Shown: positions 1 to 5,175 of the stretch, piece by piece
Numbering within the stretch: the stretch's first letter is position 1
How the letters are laid out: each line of letters opens with the position of its first letter
DNA from: Pseudomonadota bacterium
GTDB lineage: Bacteria; Pseudomonadota; Gammaproteobacteria; Burkholderiales; Burkholderiaceae_D
NCBI GenBank assembly: GCA_018241865.1
Contig: JAFECY010000031.1
Location: 1 to 5,232, forward strand
Length of the DNA: 5,232 nt
Direction of reading: 5' to 3'
Program-made: the position numbers and the translations under genes
Notes under the pieces: generated by a model
The model's database searches: none
Seen by the model: only the letters and a program-made list of their open reading frames with translations
Told to the model about the DNA's origin: nothing

Positions 1-539
1 AACCCCGCAGTAATGCCGCACCCGCCTATGCCGGCGCGGGCAATGCTGCCGGTTTCAACACCCCGGAAATCGGTTCACGCGCCGAACCGTCAGCGCAGCC
101 AGCCGCCTTCCAAGGTTTGTCGTCTGCGACAGGTGCCGGCGGCGACGGCCATGCGCCTTGGGGCATGCCGGCCGACTTCGACACCGCCGCTTTCCTGCGC
201 CACGCCAAGACCCATTTCATCCGCATGCAAGCGGCATGGGACAAGGCCGATATCAACGACATCCGCGAATTCACCACGCCCGAGATGTACGCCGAAGTGA
301 AGATGCAGCTCGCCGAACGCGGCGCGTCGTCGAATCACACCGACGTGGTGTCGATCAACGCCGACATGCTGGGCATCGAAACCGTCGGCAACGAGTACCT
401 GGCCAGCGTGCGCTTCGACGGTGCCATCAAGGAATCCACCTATGCGCCGGCGGAACCCTTTGCCGAAGTATGGAATTTGACCAAGCCGGTCAACGGTCAA
501 GGTGGCTGGTTGCTGGCGGGGATACAGCAGGTGCAGTGA
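1..539 (+). CDS. Tim44-like domain protein, C-terminal part (5' end outside window)
   Basis: The reading frame is open from base 3 to the TGA at 537-539 and gives 178 residues with no start of its own, so the gene begins upstream of the window. Residues 1-55 are a low-complexity Ala/Gly/Pro linker. From about residue 59 to the end lies a compact alpha/beta domain. It contains the stretches FIRMQAAWDKAD, IREFTTPEMYAE, YLASVRFDG, EVWNLTKPV and a terminal GWLLAGIQQ, which is the pattern of the Tim44-like/NTF2-fold domain in Burkholderiales proteins of roughly 300 residues. Family members usually carry an N-terminal signal or membrane segment; that part is not visible here. In mitochondria Tim44 tethers the import motor to the inner membrane. 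The bacterial role is poorly known, and membrane-associated protein binding is only an inference. A strong terminator 39 bp downstream makes this the last gene of its transcript. An in-frame TTG at 117 is unlikely to be the true start because coding-type sequence continues upstream. Confidence 0.88.
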   Translation, partial: PRSNAAPAYAGAGNAAGFNTPEIGSRAEPSAQPAAFQGLSSATGAGGDGHAPWGMPADFDTAAFLRHAKTHFIRMQAAWDKADINDIREFTTPEMYAEVKMQLAERGASSNHTDVVSINADMLGIETVGNEYLASVRFDGAIKESTYAPAEPFAEVWNLTKPVNGQGGWLLAGIQQVQ

Positions 540-577
540 TGAATATCTGCTGCTGATAGCACTGCAGCGAAAATGGC

Positions 578-608
578 AAGAGCCTCTTCGGAGGCTCTTT
601 TTATTTTG
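578..608 (+). terminator. Intrinsic terminator with UUCG tetraloop after the Tim44-like gene
   Basis: A perfect 9-bp stem (AAGAGCCTC at 578-586 with GAGGCTCTT at 591-599) closes a TTCG loop at 587-590 on a C-G pair, the very stable cUUCGg tetraloop. It runs straight into the T-rich tract TTTTTATTTT. The orientation fits termination of plus-strand transcripts from the Tim44-like gene. It also separates that gene from the small membrane protein gene downstream, which then needs its own promoter or read-through. Confidence 0.93.
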
Positions 609-651
609 ATGCGGTAGTATGCAAAACAGACGGAAAGCCAACTCATCACTT

Positions 652-656
652 GGAAG
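652..656 (+). promoter_or_regulatory. Shine-Dalgarno site fixing the start of the small membrane protein
   Basis: GGAAG lies 5 nt before the ATG at 662. An in-frame TTG at 650-652 overlaps this site and would add only four residues (L/M-E-E-N), so ATG 662 is preferred. No convincing -35/-10 pair was found between the terminator at 578-608 and this site. Confidence 0.6.
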
Positions 657-661
657 AAAAC

Positions 662-883
662 ATGCACACTCTTTTCGATATCTTGATTAGCTGGGGACCA
701 ATGCTGCTTCTTATCGGCGTCTGGATTTATTTCATACGCAGAAGTGGCGGTATGAAGCAAGGACTGTACTTTGAACAGGTACGATCCTACATGTCTGAAC
801 ATATTGTGGAAACCAAACGTCTCAATACCAACCTTGAGCGAATTGCAGCAGTGCTCGAAGCAAACAATCACAGGAAAGATTAA
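662..883 (+). CDS. Small single-span membrane protein resembling FtsH transmembrane helix 2
   Basis: This is a 73-residue protein starting at ATG 662 (GGAAG ribosome site 5 nt upstream) and ending at TAA 881-883. Residues 7-25 form one hydrophobic helix followed by Arg26-Arg27, which predicts a cytoplasmic C-terminus. The segment ISWGPMLLLIGVWIYFIRR (9-27) matches 15 of 19 positions of the second transmembrane helix of E. coli FtsH as I recall it, and a GG follows as it does in FtsH. Nothing else of FtsH is present: no Walker motifs and no HEXGH. Residues 35-68 look like a charged amphipathic helix with spaced L54, L58, I61 and L65, possibly a coiled coil. GC content is 96/222 (43%), clearly below the flanking genes, which hints at different ancestry or low expression. 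The methyltransferase gene starts 26 bp downstream. A role in binding or modulating FtsH is inference only; it may be an uncharacterised membrane microprotein or an FtsH remnant. Confidence 0.75.
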   Translation: MHTLFDILISWGPMLLLIGVWIYFIRRSGGMKQGLYFEQVRSYMSEHIVETKRLNTNLERIAAVLEANNHRKD

Positions 884-909
884 AAAATTTCTGAATTTCA
901 CTCTCAACA

Positions 910-1668
910 ATGCCCCATTCCTTCTCCGACCACTTCGCCACCGTCTCCCGGCAGTACGCTAACAGTCGCCCTACTTATCCGCCCGCGCTGTTCGACTGGC
1001 TGGCCGCGCAATGCAGCGAACGCATGCTAGCTTGGGACTGCGGCGCCGGCAATGGCCAAGCGTCGATCGAACTAGCGCGGCATTTCGCCAAAGTCATCGC
1101 CACCGACGCCAGCGCCGCGCAGATCGCGCAAACCGCGCCGCATGCACGCATCGATTATCGCGTCGCGCCGGCTGAGCAAAGCGGGCTGGATGCGCGTAGT
1201 GCCGACCTAGTGATTGTGGCGCAAGCCTTGCACTGGTTCGACCTCGACCGCTTTCATGCCGAAGTGCGGCGCGTGCTGAAACCGGGCGGCATCATCGCCG
1301 TCTGGAGCTATGGCGTGCAGCACGTGGAAGGGGAGGCCATCGACGCTCTCGTCCAGCAATTCTATGCAGAGGAAGTCGGCCCCTGCTGGCCGCCGGAGCG
1401 GCGTCATGTCGAGAATGGCTATCGCGAATTGTCTTTTCCTTACAGTCGCATTACGCCGCCATCTTTCACCATGCAACTGACGTGGAACTTCGAGCAGTTG
1501 CTCGGATATTTCCGTAGCTGGTCAGCCACCGCCGCCTATGTGCAGGCGCATGGCCGCGATCCGGTCGCCGCGCTCGCACCGCGTCTGGCGGCATGCTGGG
1601 GCGATCCGACACAAACTCGTTTAGTCACTTGGCCGCTGACCTTGCTGGTCGGCCGCTGCGACAAATGA
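910..1668 (+). CDS. Class I SAM-dependent methyltransferase (Methyltransf_11 type)
   Basis: A 252-residue protein with a Rossmann-type methyltransferase domain over about residues 40-135. Visible motifs are the SAM-binding loop DCGAGNGQ (43-50), an acidic residue ending strand 2 (IATD, Asp66) that should hold the ribose hydroxyls, A-E-Q (88-90) in the motif III area, DLVIVAQALHWFD (99-111) as motif IV, and LKPGG (123-127). The N-terminus, F-x-x-x-x-x-x-Y-x-x-x-RPTYPPALFDWL, is typical of the subgroup that includes yeast trans-aconitate methyltransferase-like and many uncharacterised small-molecule methyltransferases. The length is normal for that group, so the gene looks intact. The substrate cannot be told from sequence; a small carboxylate or other metabolite is plausible. 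The start ATG 910 lacks a recognisable ribosome site, but the conserved N-terminus begins only a few residues in. It lies 26 bp after the small membrane protein and converges on the ABM gene with 13 bp between them. Confidence 0.9.
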   Translation: MPHSFSDHFATVSRQYANSRPTYPPALFDWLAAQCSERMLAWDCGAGNGQASIELARHFAKVIATDASAAQIAQTAPHARIDYRVAPAEQSGLDARSADLVIVAQALHWFDLDRFHAEVRRVLKPGGIIAVWSYGVQHVEGEAIDALVQQFYAEEVGPCWPPERRHVENGYRELSFPYSRITPPSFTMQLTWNFEQLLGYFRSWSATAAYVQAHGRDPVAALAPRLAACWGDPTQTRLVTWPLTLLVGRCDK

Positions 1669-1681
1669 TGCGACCGACTGC

Positions 1682-1984
1682 TCAGTGCGAACGCGCCAGC
1701 AAAGTGAAATGTTCGACCGTCGGCGGCGCGGCGAAGTAGGGGCCGACGATGCCGCGCCATTCTTGGAAGGCGGGCGAGCCGCGAAAATCGACGGTATGGT
1801 TTTCCAGCGTTTCCCAAAAAATCTCTAGGATGTAGCGTTCCGGCGATTCGATGCCGCGATTGACCTTATAGCCGTGGAAACCCTGGCACTTGGCGATGAC
1901 TTGCTCGACCCCGCGCACGATAGCGGCGTCGAATGCATCCTGCTTGCCGGGATGGATGCGAATGTCGGCGATTTCAAGAATCAT
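1682..1984 (-). CDS. Antibiotic biosynthesis monooxygenase (ABM) family protein
   Basis: A 100-residue ferredoxin-like-fold protein of the ABM superfamily. It opens with strand MILEIADIRIHPGK and a helix rich in A/E/V (15-32). Next come CQGFHGYKVNRGIESPERYILEIFWE (33-58) and the characteristic ENHTVDFRGSPAFQEWR (61-77), ending in FAAPPTVEHF (84-93). Family members are cofactor-free monooxygenases or stress and quinone-type small proteins that dimerise through these strands. Many of them, despite the family name, have no link to antibiotics. The start is firm: ATG at 1984 is preceded by AGGAGA (1991-1996) with a 6-nt spacer. The gene lies 94 bp downstream of the LysR regulator on the same strand, so it may be a target of that regulator or share its transcript; this is inference. 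The enzyme's substrate is unknown. Confidence 0.88.
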   Translation of the reverse strand: MILEIADIRIHPGKQDAFDAAIVRGVEQVIAKCQGFHGYKVNRGIESPERYILEIFWETLENHTVDFRGSPAFQEWRGIVGPYFAAPPTVEHFTLLARSH

Positions 1985-2023
1985 GGCAGGTCTCCTGATC
2001 TGTTATGAAAGGAAAGATTTTCG

Positions 2024-2049
2024 AGTATATCAACCCCAACGTTTGCCAA
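2024..2049 (-). promoter_or_regulatory. Possible promoter of the ABM gene
   Basis: On the minus strand TTGGCA (2044-2049) is followed after 14 nt by TATACT (2024-2029), about 40 bp before the ATG at 1984. The -10 is good but the spacer is short, so the -35 may not be used without an activator. The hexamer CCAACG occurs twice on the plus strand with a 10-bp period (2036-2041 and 2046-2051), overlapping the -35 on one face of the helix; this could be a regulator site. Confidence 0.3.
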
Positions 2050-2073
2050 CGCGTTCCCGCGTGGCGGGGCGCG
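2050..2073. repeat. GC-rich imperfect inverted repeat just after the LysR gene
   Basis: CGCG (2050-2053) pairs with CGCG (2070-2073) around an inner perfect stem CCCGC (2056-2060)/GCGGG (2064-2068) with a 3-nt loop. It begins a few bases after the LysR stop codon on the minus strand, where a terminator would be expected. No T-run follows in that direction, so it is not a canonical intrinsic terminator. It may weaken read-through into the ABM gene or protect the 3' end of the LysR message. Confidence 0.35.
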
Positions 2074-2078
2074 GATCT

Positions 2079-3017
2079 TTATTGTCCGTTGCGTTGCCGG
2101 TTACGATAGTAAACGAGCGCCGCCTGCTGGCTGGCGCGCATCCATTCGCAAAATGCAGCGGCGGCCGGATTGCTTATGGCTTGCGGCCGCCACGCGAGAT
2201 AAAAACCGTAGTCGAACAGGAAGGCGTGGTAACTGTGCGCCGGGATCAGTTCACCACCGGCGATGACAGGATCGATTTTTCGATACGGCACGCCGCCTCC
2301 CATCCAGATACCCATGCCATTGCGCGCGGCTTCACGAGCGGTCAATCCACTGTCGGCGTCGAACCAGCGCTGCGGTTGCAGGCCGGGGCAACCGACGGCG
2401 TCGCACCAGTTATCCCAGACATGGGCGAATAGCGGATGCCGTATCCAAGTGTAGTGCGCCAGTTCACGCGGATCATCGACCGAACCATCCGGCAAATATC
2501 CGGGCGCGCAAACCGGCATGCTGTAAGCGTGCGGCGAGAGGAACAGGGTTTCCCAACCTGGCCAGTCACCACGGCCGTACAACACCACCATGTCGGCCTC
2601 TTCCACTCGCACATCGCTGCCGAGCGCGCCGGGGAAAATATCGACTGAGATCTGCATACCGGGATGACGCGCTTCAAATATCTTCAAGCCCGGCATCAAA
2701 TAAGTGGCGTACAAACCGGGCACCAGTAAACGCAAACGCTGCGGCAGGGCGGTGCGGGCGGCGTCGGTGGCCTCGGCCAGCGACTGGAAGATGGATTGCA
2801 AGCGCGCCGCGTACTGGCGACCCGGCTCGGTCAACACCAGTCCGCGCGGATCGCGCTGGAACAGGGCTTGCCCCAATTCTTCTTCCAGTGTCTGGATGCG
2901 CCGGCTCAAGGCCGAGGGCGTGACGGCAAGAAAATCGGCGGCGGCCTTGATGCTGCCGAGCCGCGCAACTATTTCAAATGCGCGCAGATTCTTGGTGGAA
3001 GGCAGTCGCGAATGCAT
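2079..3017 (-). CDS. LysR-family transcriptional regulator, GcvA-like
   Basis: A full-length 312-residue LysR-type regulator. The winged helix-turn-helix covers residues 9-67, with the recognition region GSIKAAADFLAVTPSALSRR (21-40), followed by IQTLEEELGQALFQRDPRG and the linker helix (about 66-88). The effector-binding domain spans about 92-300 and begins RLRLLVPGLYATYLMPGL, with FEARHPGMQI shortly after (114-123). The sequence resembles the GcvA/AmpR/TrpI-type group of periplasmic-binding-protein-like domains. The ligand cannot be predicted. LysR regulators are often divergent from their target gene, but here the gene lies 16 bp downstream of the YaeF-like gene on the same strand and upstream of the ABM gene. 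It therefore probably rides on an upstream transcript and may control either neighbour or distant genes. No good ribosome site precedes ATG 3017. The N-terminal motif begins close to it, and no better start is seen. Confidence 0.93.
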   Translation of the reverse strand: MHSRLPSTKNLRAFEIVARLGSIKAAADFLAVTPSALSRRIQTLEEELGQALFQRDPRGLVLTEPGRQYAARLQSIFQSLAEATDAARTALPQRLRLLVPGLYATYLMPGLKIFEARHPGMQISVDIFPGALGSDVRVEEADMVVLYGRGDWPGWETLFLSPHAYSMPVCAPGYLPDGSVDDPRELAHYTWIRHPLFAHVWDNWCDAVGCPGLQPQRWFDADSGLTAREAARNGMGIWMGGGVPYRKIDPVIAGGELIPAHSYHAFLFDYGFYLAWRPQAISNPAAAAFCEWMRASQQAALVYYRNRQRNGQ

Positions 3018-3033
3018 AGCCGATGCGCGTGAT

Positions 3034-3804
3034 TCAATTCGCGTGGGCGACCGTATTTTCCGCCGACATTTTCAGATGGCCGACATACAACAGCGCTTGA
3101 TGGATTTTCATCGAAGGCACGTCGCCTTCGCGCATGTGCAGGATGTCGGCCGGACTGACCCAGCGCGGATCGGCCTCGGTAATCGGCAACCCAGCCTGGC
3201 GATATGCCTCCAATACCAATTGCGAACAAAAGAAGCGGTCGTTACTGGCTGTGCCAAGCTGGATGCTGGCGATGCCCATCAAACACGCGCTGCGTGCTGC
3301 ATCCGGCATCAACGGCAACTCGCACAACTTGCGTTCCAGCGAAAACGGCGCTTGCAACATGATGCCGACATGGTCGTAACGACTACCGACTTTTTCTAAT
3401 GCGAAAGCGCGCACACGCTCGGCTTGTTCTGGCGTCAAGCGCGGATGACGGAAAGCCGCGACTACCGCTTCTTCTTCCAAGGTGGCGGCCAGCGTGCGGC
3501 GGCGCACGCCGCTGCCGACTGCTTCGACGATTTCTCGGTTGCCGATATACAGCGAGGCGTGGCTGACCGGTGCCAACGTCACTAAGCGAATGCCGGCCGA
3601 AGTCACGCCATTGGTGGCAGACAACAGTATGTCGCCCGACTGCAAATCTGCCCACGTGATCTGGCGACCGCCATTACCGGGTGCCAGCGCAGGATTCTGG
3701 AAACGCAACGTCGGCGCGGCGTTGCCTTGCGTGTTTTCTTGCTGCACGCCGGTGGCGCATGCACTACATAAAACAGCCAGTAATACGATGATCCCTATTT
3801 TCAT
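3034..3804 (-). CDS. YaeF/YiiX-type permuted papain-like (C92/NlpC-P60 superfamily) lipoprotein
   Basis: A 256-residue exported protein. Residues 1-15 form a signal peptide (MKIGIIVLLAVLCSA) with Cys16 as the likely lipidated residue. The lipobox is slightly off because position -3 is Cys13 rather than Leu. A disordered linker runs from 17 to 48. The catalytic domain shows the circularly permuted order of the family: LQSGDILL (54-61), then SHASLYIG with His82, then IVEA with Glu94, and only later FFCSQLVLEAY with Cys193 as the likely nucleophile. E. coli YaeF and YiiX share this layout. The family cleaves or forms amide or ester bonds on peptides or lipids, but the substrate here is unknown. 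The frame stays open to 3909, but ATG 3804 is chosen because it starts the signal peptide and has AGAGGGGG (3809-3816) 4 nt upstream. It lies 32 bp after the SET gene and 16 bp before LysR, so co-transcription is likely. Confidence 0.87.
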   Translation of the reverse strand: MKIGIIVLLAVLCSACATGVQQENTQGNAAPTLRFQNPALAPGNGGRQITWADLQSGDILLSATNGVTSAGIRLVTLAPVSHASLYIGNREIVEAVGSGVRRRTLAATLEEEAVVAAFRHPRLTPEQAERVRAFALEKVGSRYDHVGIMLQAPFSLERKLCELPLMPDAARSACLMGIASIQLGTASNDRFFCSQLVLEAYRQAGLPITEADPRWVSPADILHMREGDVPSMKIHQALLYVGHLKMSAENTVAHAN

Positions 3805-3836
3805 TTCGCCCCCTCTGCTTGGTATATCTAGTAATT

Positions 3837-4319
3837 TTATTTTTTCTTGGCCGCGCGCCGCTTTGGCGCCAGCATAGTTAGGCGGCAATCGTCCGCACCA
3901 CACCGACATGCGTAGTCACGCTTGAGTGCTTTTGTGTGACGCGCATCGATAATCAAACCATAGTCGTAGCACAGCTCTTCGCCGCTGGCGATATCGCGCA
4001 AGGCATGAATGAACACACGACCGTCTTCTTCACGCGCTTCGCAATTCGGCGCACAACCGTGATTGATCCAGCGCGCATTGCTGCCGCCGCTGCCGCCGTC
4101 GATCACACGACCGTCTTCCAGCGAAAAGAAAAAAGTGTGATGGCCTTCCTGACGGTTGTGCCGTTCGGTTGCCTCATCGTTGTTGATGCGCTCGCCTTTG
4201 TATTCAGCGATGCGCTTGCCGGCAGCAATATCGTGTTTGGCGAAAACGCCCTTACCGTGGATGGCGGAAGTTTTGACGATATAACATGCGCCGGTAGCGG
4301 CAGTGCGGGAAGCGGACAT
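3837..4319 (-). CDS. SET-domain protein lysine methyltransferase
   Basis: A 160-residue protein that is nearly all SET domain. It shows the SAM-binding HGKGVFA (21-27), EYKGE (39-43), the pseudoknot motif RWINHGCAPNCEA (83-95), GEELCYDYG with Tyr118 and Tyr120 (113-121), and a post-SET cysteine cluster CRCGADDCR (138-146) that with Cys89 could bind zinc. The usual NHS core reads NHG here. The tail PKRRAAKKK is strongly basic, suggesting contact with nucleic acid or an acidic partner. SET enzymes transfer methyl groups from SAM to lysines. Known bacterial ones act on host histones (Chlamydia NUE, Legionella RomA) or on the cell's own proteins. No secretion signal is seen, so a native bacterial target is more likely. 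The frame is open to a GTG at 4430 and has ATGs at 4409, 4379 and 4364. ATG 4319 is preferred because a sigma70-like promoter (4363-4391) lies between; none of these starts has a clear ribosome site. Confidence 0.87.
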   Translation of the reverse strand: MSASRTAATGACYIVKTSAIHGKGVFAKHDIAAGKRIAEYKGERINNDEATERHNRQEGHHTFFFSLEDGRVIDGGSGGSNARWINHGCAPNCEAREEDGRVFIHALRDIASGEELCYDYGLIIDARHTKALKRDYACRCGADDCRLTMLAPKRRAAKKK

Positions 4320-4362
4320 GGCAATGTGCTTGAAATGACGATAAGAAGTGGATTGCGGCGTC

Positions 4363-4391
4363 ATTGTAGGACGTGCCATCGACGGCGGCAA
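4363..4391 (-). promoter_or_regulatory. Predicted sigma70 promoter of the SET-YaeF-LysR row
   Basis: On the minus strand TTGCCG (4386-4391) and TACAAT (4363-4368) are separated by exactly 17 nt; the matches to consensus are 4/6 and 5/6. Transcription would begin near 4356, giving a leader of about 37 nt before ATG 4319 and excluding the upstream in-frame ATGs. It lies immediately downstream of the phasin terminator, where a new promoter is needed. Confidence 0.55.
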
Positions 4392-4410
4392 TGCGTCGCG
4401 CTGCGTCATG

Positions 4411-4444
4411 TAAAAATAAACGGGCCGCACTAGGCGGCCCGTTT
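4411..4444 (-). terminator. Intrinsic terminator of the phasin gene
   Basis: A perfect 11-bp inverted repeat (AAACGGGCCGC at 4418-4428, GCGGCCCGTTT at 4434-4444) encloses a 5-nt loop. Read on the minus strand it is followed by TTTATTTTTA, a good U-tract, 24 bp after the phasin stop codon. On the plus strand the trailing bases GTTTAGCGG are a poor U-tract, so it works mainly for the phasin. The GTG at 4430 that could extend the SET frame lies inside this hairpin. Confidence 0.88.
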
Positions 4445-4467
4445 AGCGGATATTGCTATTTTACTGA

Positions 4468-5031
4468 TTACTTCTTAGCGCGGCCGCTGGCTTTCTCGGT
4501 CGCTTTGGTGAATTGCTCAGTAGCGGTAGCCAGATTCGACTCGATTGCTTCCACGGCTTGCTTGGTGGACTTGGTCAGTTGCTCGTAGCCAGCGTTGGCA
4601 TTGCCGATCATCGATTTGACGATGGCGATGACGTTTTCGGAACCGGCCGGAGCGTTCTTGGCCACGTCGTCAACCAGAGCGGAAACCTTACGGGTGGTTT
4701 CAGCGATTTGGGCTTCAGCGGTCTTGCTGATTTCCGATTGGATCGAGGTGGTGATGTTAGCAACGTGACGAGCGTAAGCAGCGGCTTTCTCAGCGGTCGG
4801 CTGCGCTTGTGCAGCGGCCAGCGAGAAGAATTCTTGCGGATCTTTAGCAGCCAGCAATTGCTTGGCAGCGGCGTTGGACTCTTCCAACGAAGTCTTGGCA
4901 ACGGTCAGGTTCAGGTCGATCAGCTTCTCGACGCCTTCGAAGGCTTTGCTGGCCAGAGCGGAAACCAGTGCGAGCTGCGCTTCGACGTTGGCTTTGGTGG
5001 CGACATTGAATTGGTCTTGAATCGAATACAT
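4468..5031 (-). CDS. phaP: Phasin, polyhydroxyalkanoate granule-associated protein (PhaP family)
   Basis: A 187-residue, almost entirely helical, alanine- and lysine-rich protein without signal peptide or membrane span. It begins MYSIQDQFNVATKANVEAQLAL, then FEGVEKLIDLNLTVAKTSLEES and DPQEFFSLAAAQAQP, and ends in a basic tail (KASGRAKK). This is the phasin_2 / TIGR01841 pattern of betaproteobacterial PhaP at the usual length of about 185-190 residues. Phasins coat PHA storage granules in the cytoplasm, keep them apart, and assist synthesis and segregation. The ribosome site AGGAG (5038-5042) with a 6-nt spacer is excellent. A near-consensus promoter and a strong terminator make it a self-contained, probably highly expressed unit. 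No PHA synthase, thiolase or PhaR gene is in the window, and as several phasin paralogues are common, the exact paralogue number cannot be assigned. Confidence 0.92.
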   Translation of the reverse strand: MYSIQDQFNVATKANVEAQLALVSALASKAFEGVEKLIDLNLTVAKTSLEESNAAAKQLLAAKDPQEFFSLAAAQAQPTAEKAAAYARHVANITTSIQSEISKTAEAQIAETTRKVSALVDDVAKNAPAGSENVIAIVKSMIGNANAGYEQLTKSTKQAVEAIESNLATATEQFTKATEKASGRAKK

Positions 5032-5132
5032 GTTTTTCTCCTAGAAAAAGATGATGATTAAATAAATGAAACCGGGGTAGTAAAGGCAGCGACCTGTGAA
5101 GCTTGGATCTTTTGTGCGCCGCAACAAAGCCT

Positions 5133-5160
5133 ATTGTAGGCTGTGTTCACAGCTTGTCAA
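5133..5160 (-). promoter_or_regulatory. Strong sigma70-type promoter of the phasin gene
   Basis: A perfect -35 TTGACA (5155-5160) is separated by 16 nt from the -10 TACAAT (5133-5138, 5/6 match) on the minus strand. The expected transcription start near 5126 leaves a leader of about 95 nt before the phasin ATG, in which no ORF or clear riboswitch fold is seen. Phasin genes are often repressed by PhaR until PHA granules form. Repression here is plausible but PhaR sites are not proven. Confidence 0.75.
5140..5153. promoter_or_regulatory. Palindromic operator candidate inside the phasin promoter
   Basis: GCTGTG and CACAGC form a perfect 6+6 inverted repeat with a 2-nt centre, filling the spacer between -35 and -10. 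A dimeric repressor bound here would block RNA polymerase. PhaR is an obvious candidate on functional grounds, but the half-site is not demonstrated to match a PhaR site. Confidence 0.45.
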
Positions 5161-5175
5161 GCATTTTTTTGTGCG

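Larger units (their letters stand above)
5110..5175 (+). repeat. Direct repeat TTTTGTGCG flanking the phasin promoter
   Basis: The 9-mer TTTTGTGCG occurs at 5110-5118 and 5167-5175. One copy lies just downstream of the predicted start site and one just upstream of the -35, 57 bp (about 5.4 helical turns) apart. A related inverted copy, TTTGGTGCGCAG on the minus strand, lies at 5197-5208. TGC-rich repeats are typical of PhaR-bound regions in other bacteria, so these may be accessory regulator sites. The repeat is short and chance cannot be excluded. Confidence 0.35.

Noticed and set aside
90..641. Minus-strand frame of 183 codons across the Tim44-like gene and its terminator
   Set aside because: It runs through the terminator hairpin and opposes a clear family match; its His/Arg-rich composition is typical of a shadow frame.
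2050..2073. GC hairpin as an intrinsic terminator for LysR
   Set aside because: No U-tract follows on the minus strand and the stem is interrupted, so only an inverted repeat is reported.
2704..3399. Plus-strand frame of 231 codons opposite LysR and the YaeF-like gene
   Set aside because: It spans two well-supported opposite-strand genes, is Arg-rich and has no recognisable domain or ribosome site.
3805..3909. N-terminal extension of 35 residues for the YaeF-like protein
   Set aside because: It would overlap the end of the SET gene and bury the signal peptide; ATG 3804 has a good Shine-Dalgarno.
3936..4433. Plus-strand frame of 165 codons opposite the SET gene
   Set aside because: The SET motifs on the minus strand are unmistakable; the opposite frame has no family pattern.
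4513..5061. Long plus-strand frame of 182 codons antisense to the phasin gene
   Set aside because: Its Gly/Ser/Leu-rich product is the mirror of the strongly biased Ala/Lys phasin codons. The phasin has a family match, promoter, ribosome site and terminator; this frame has none.
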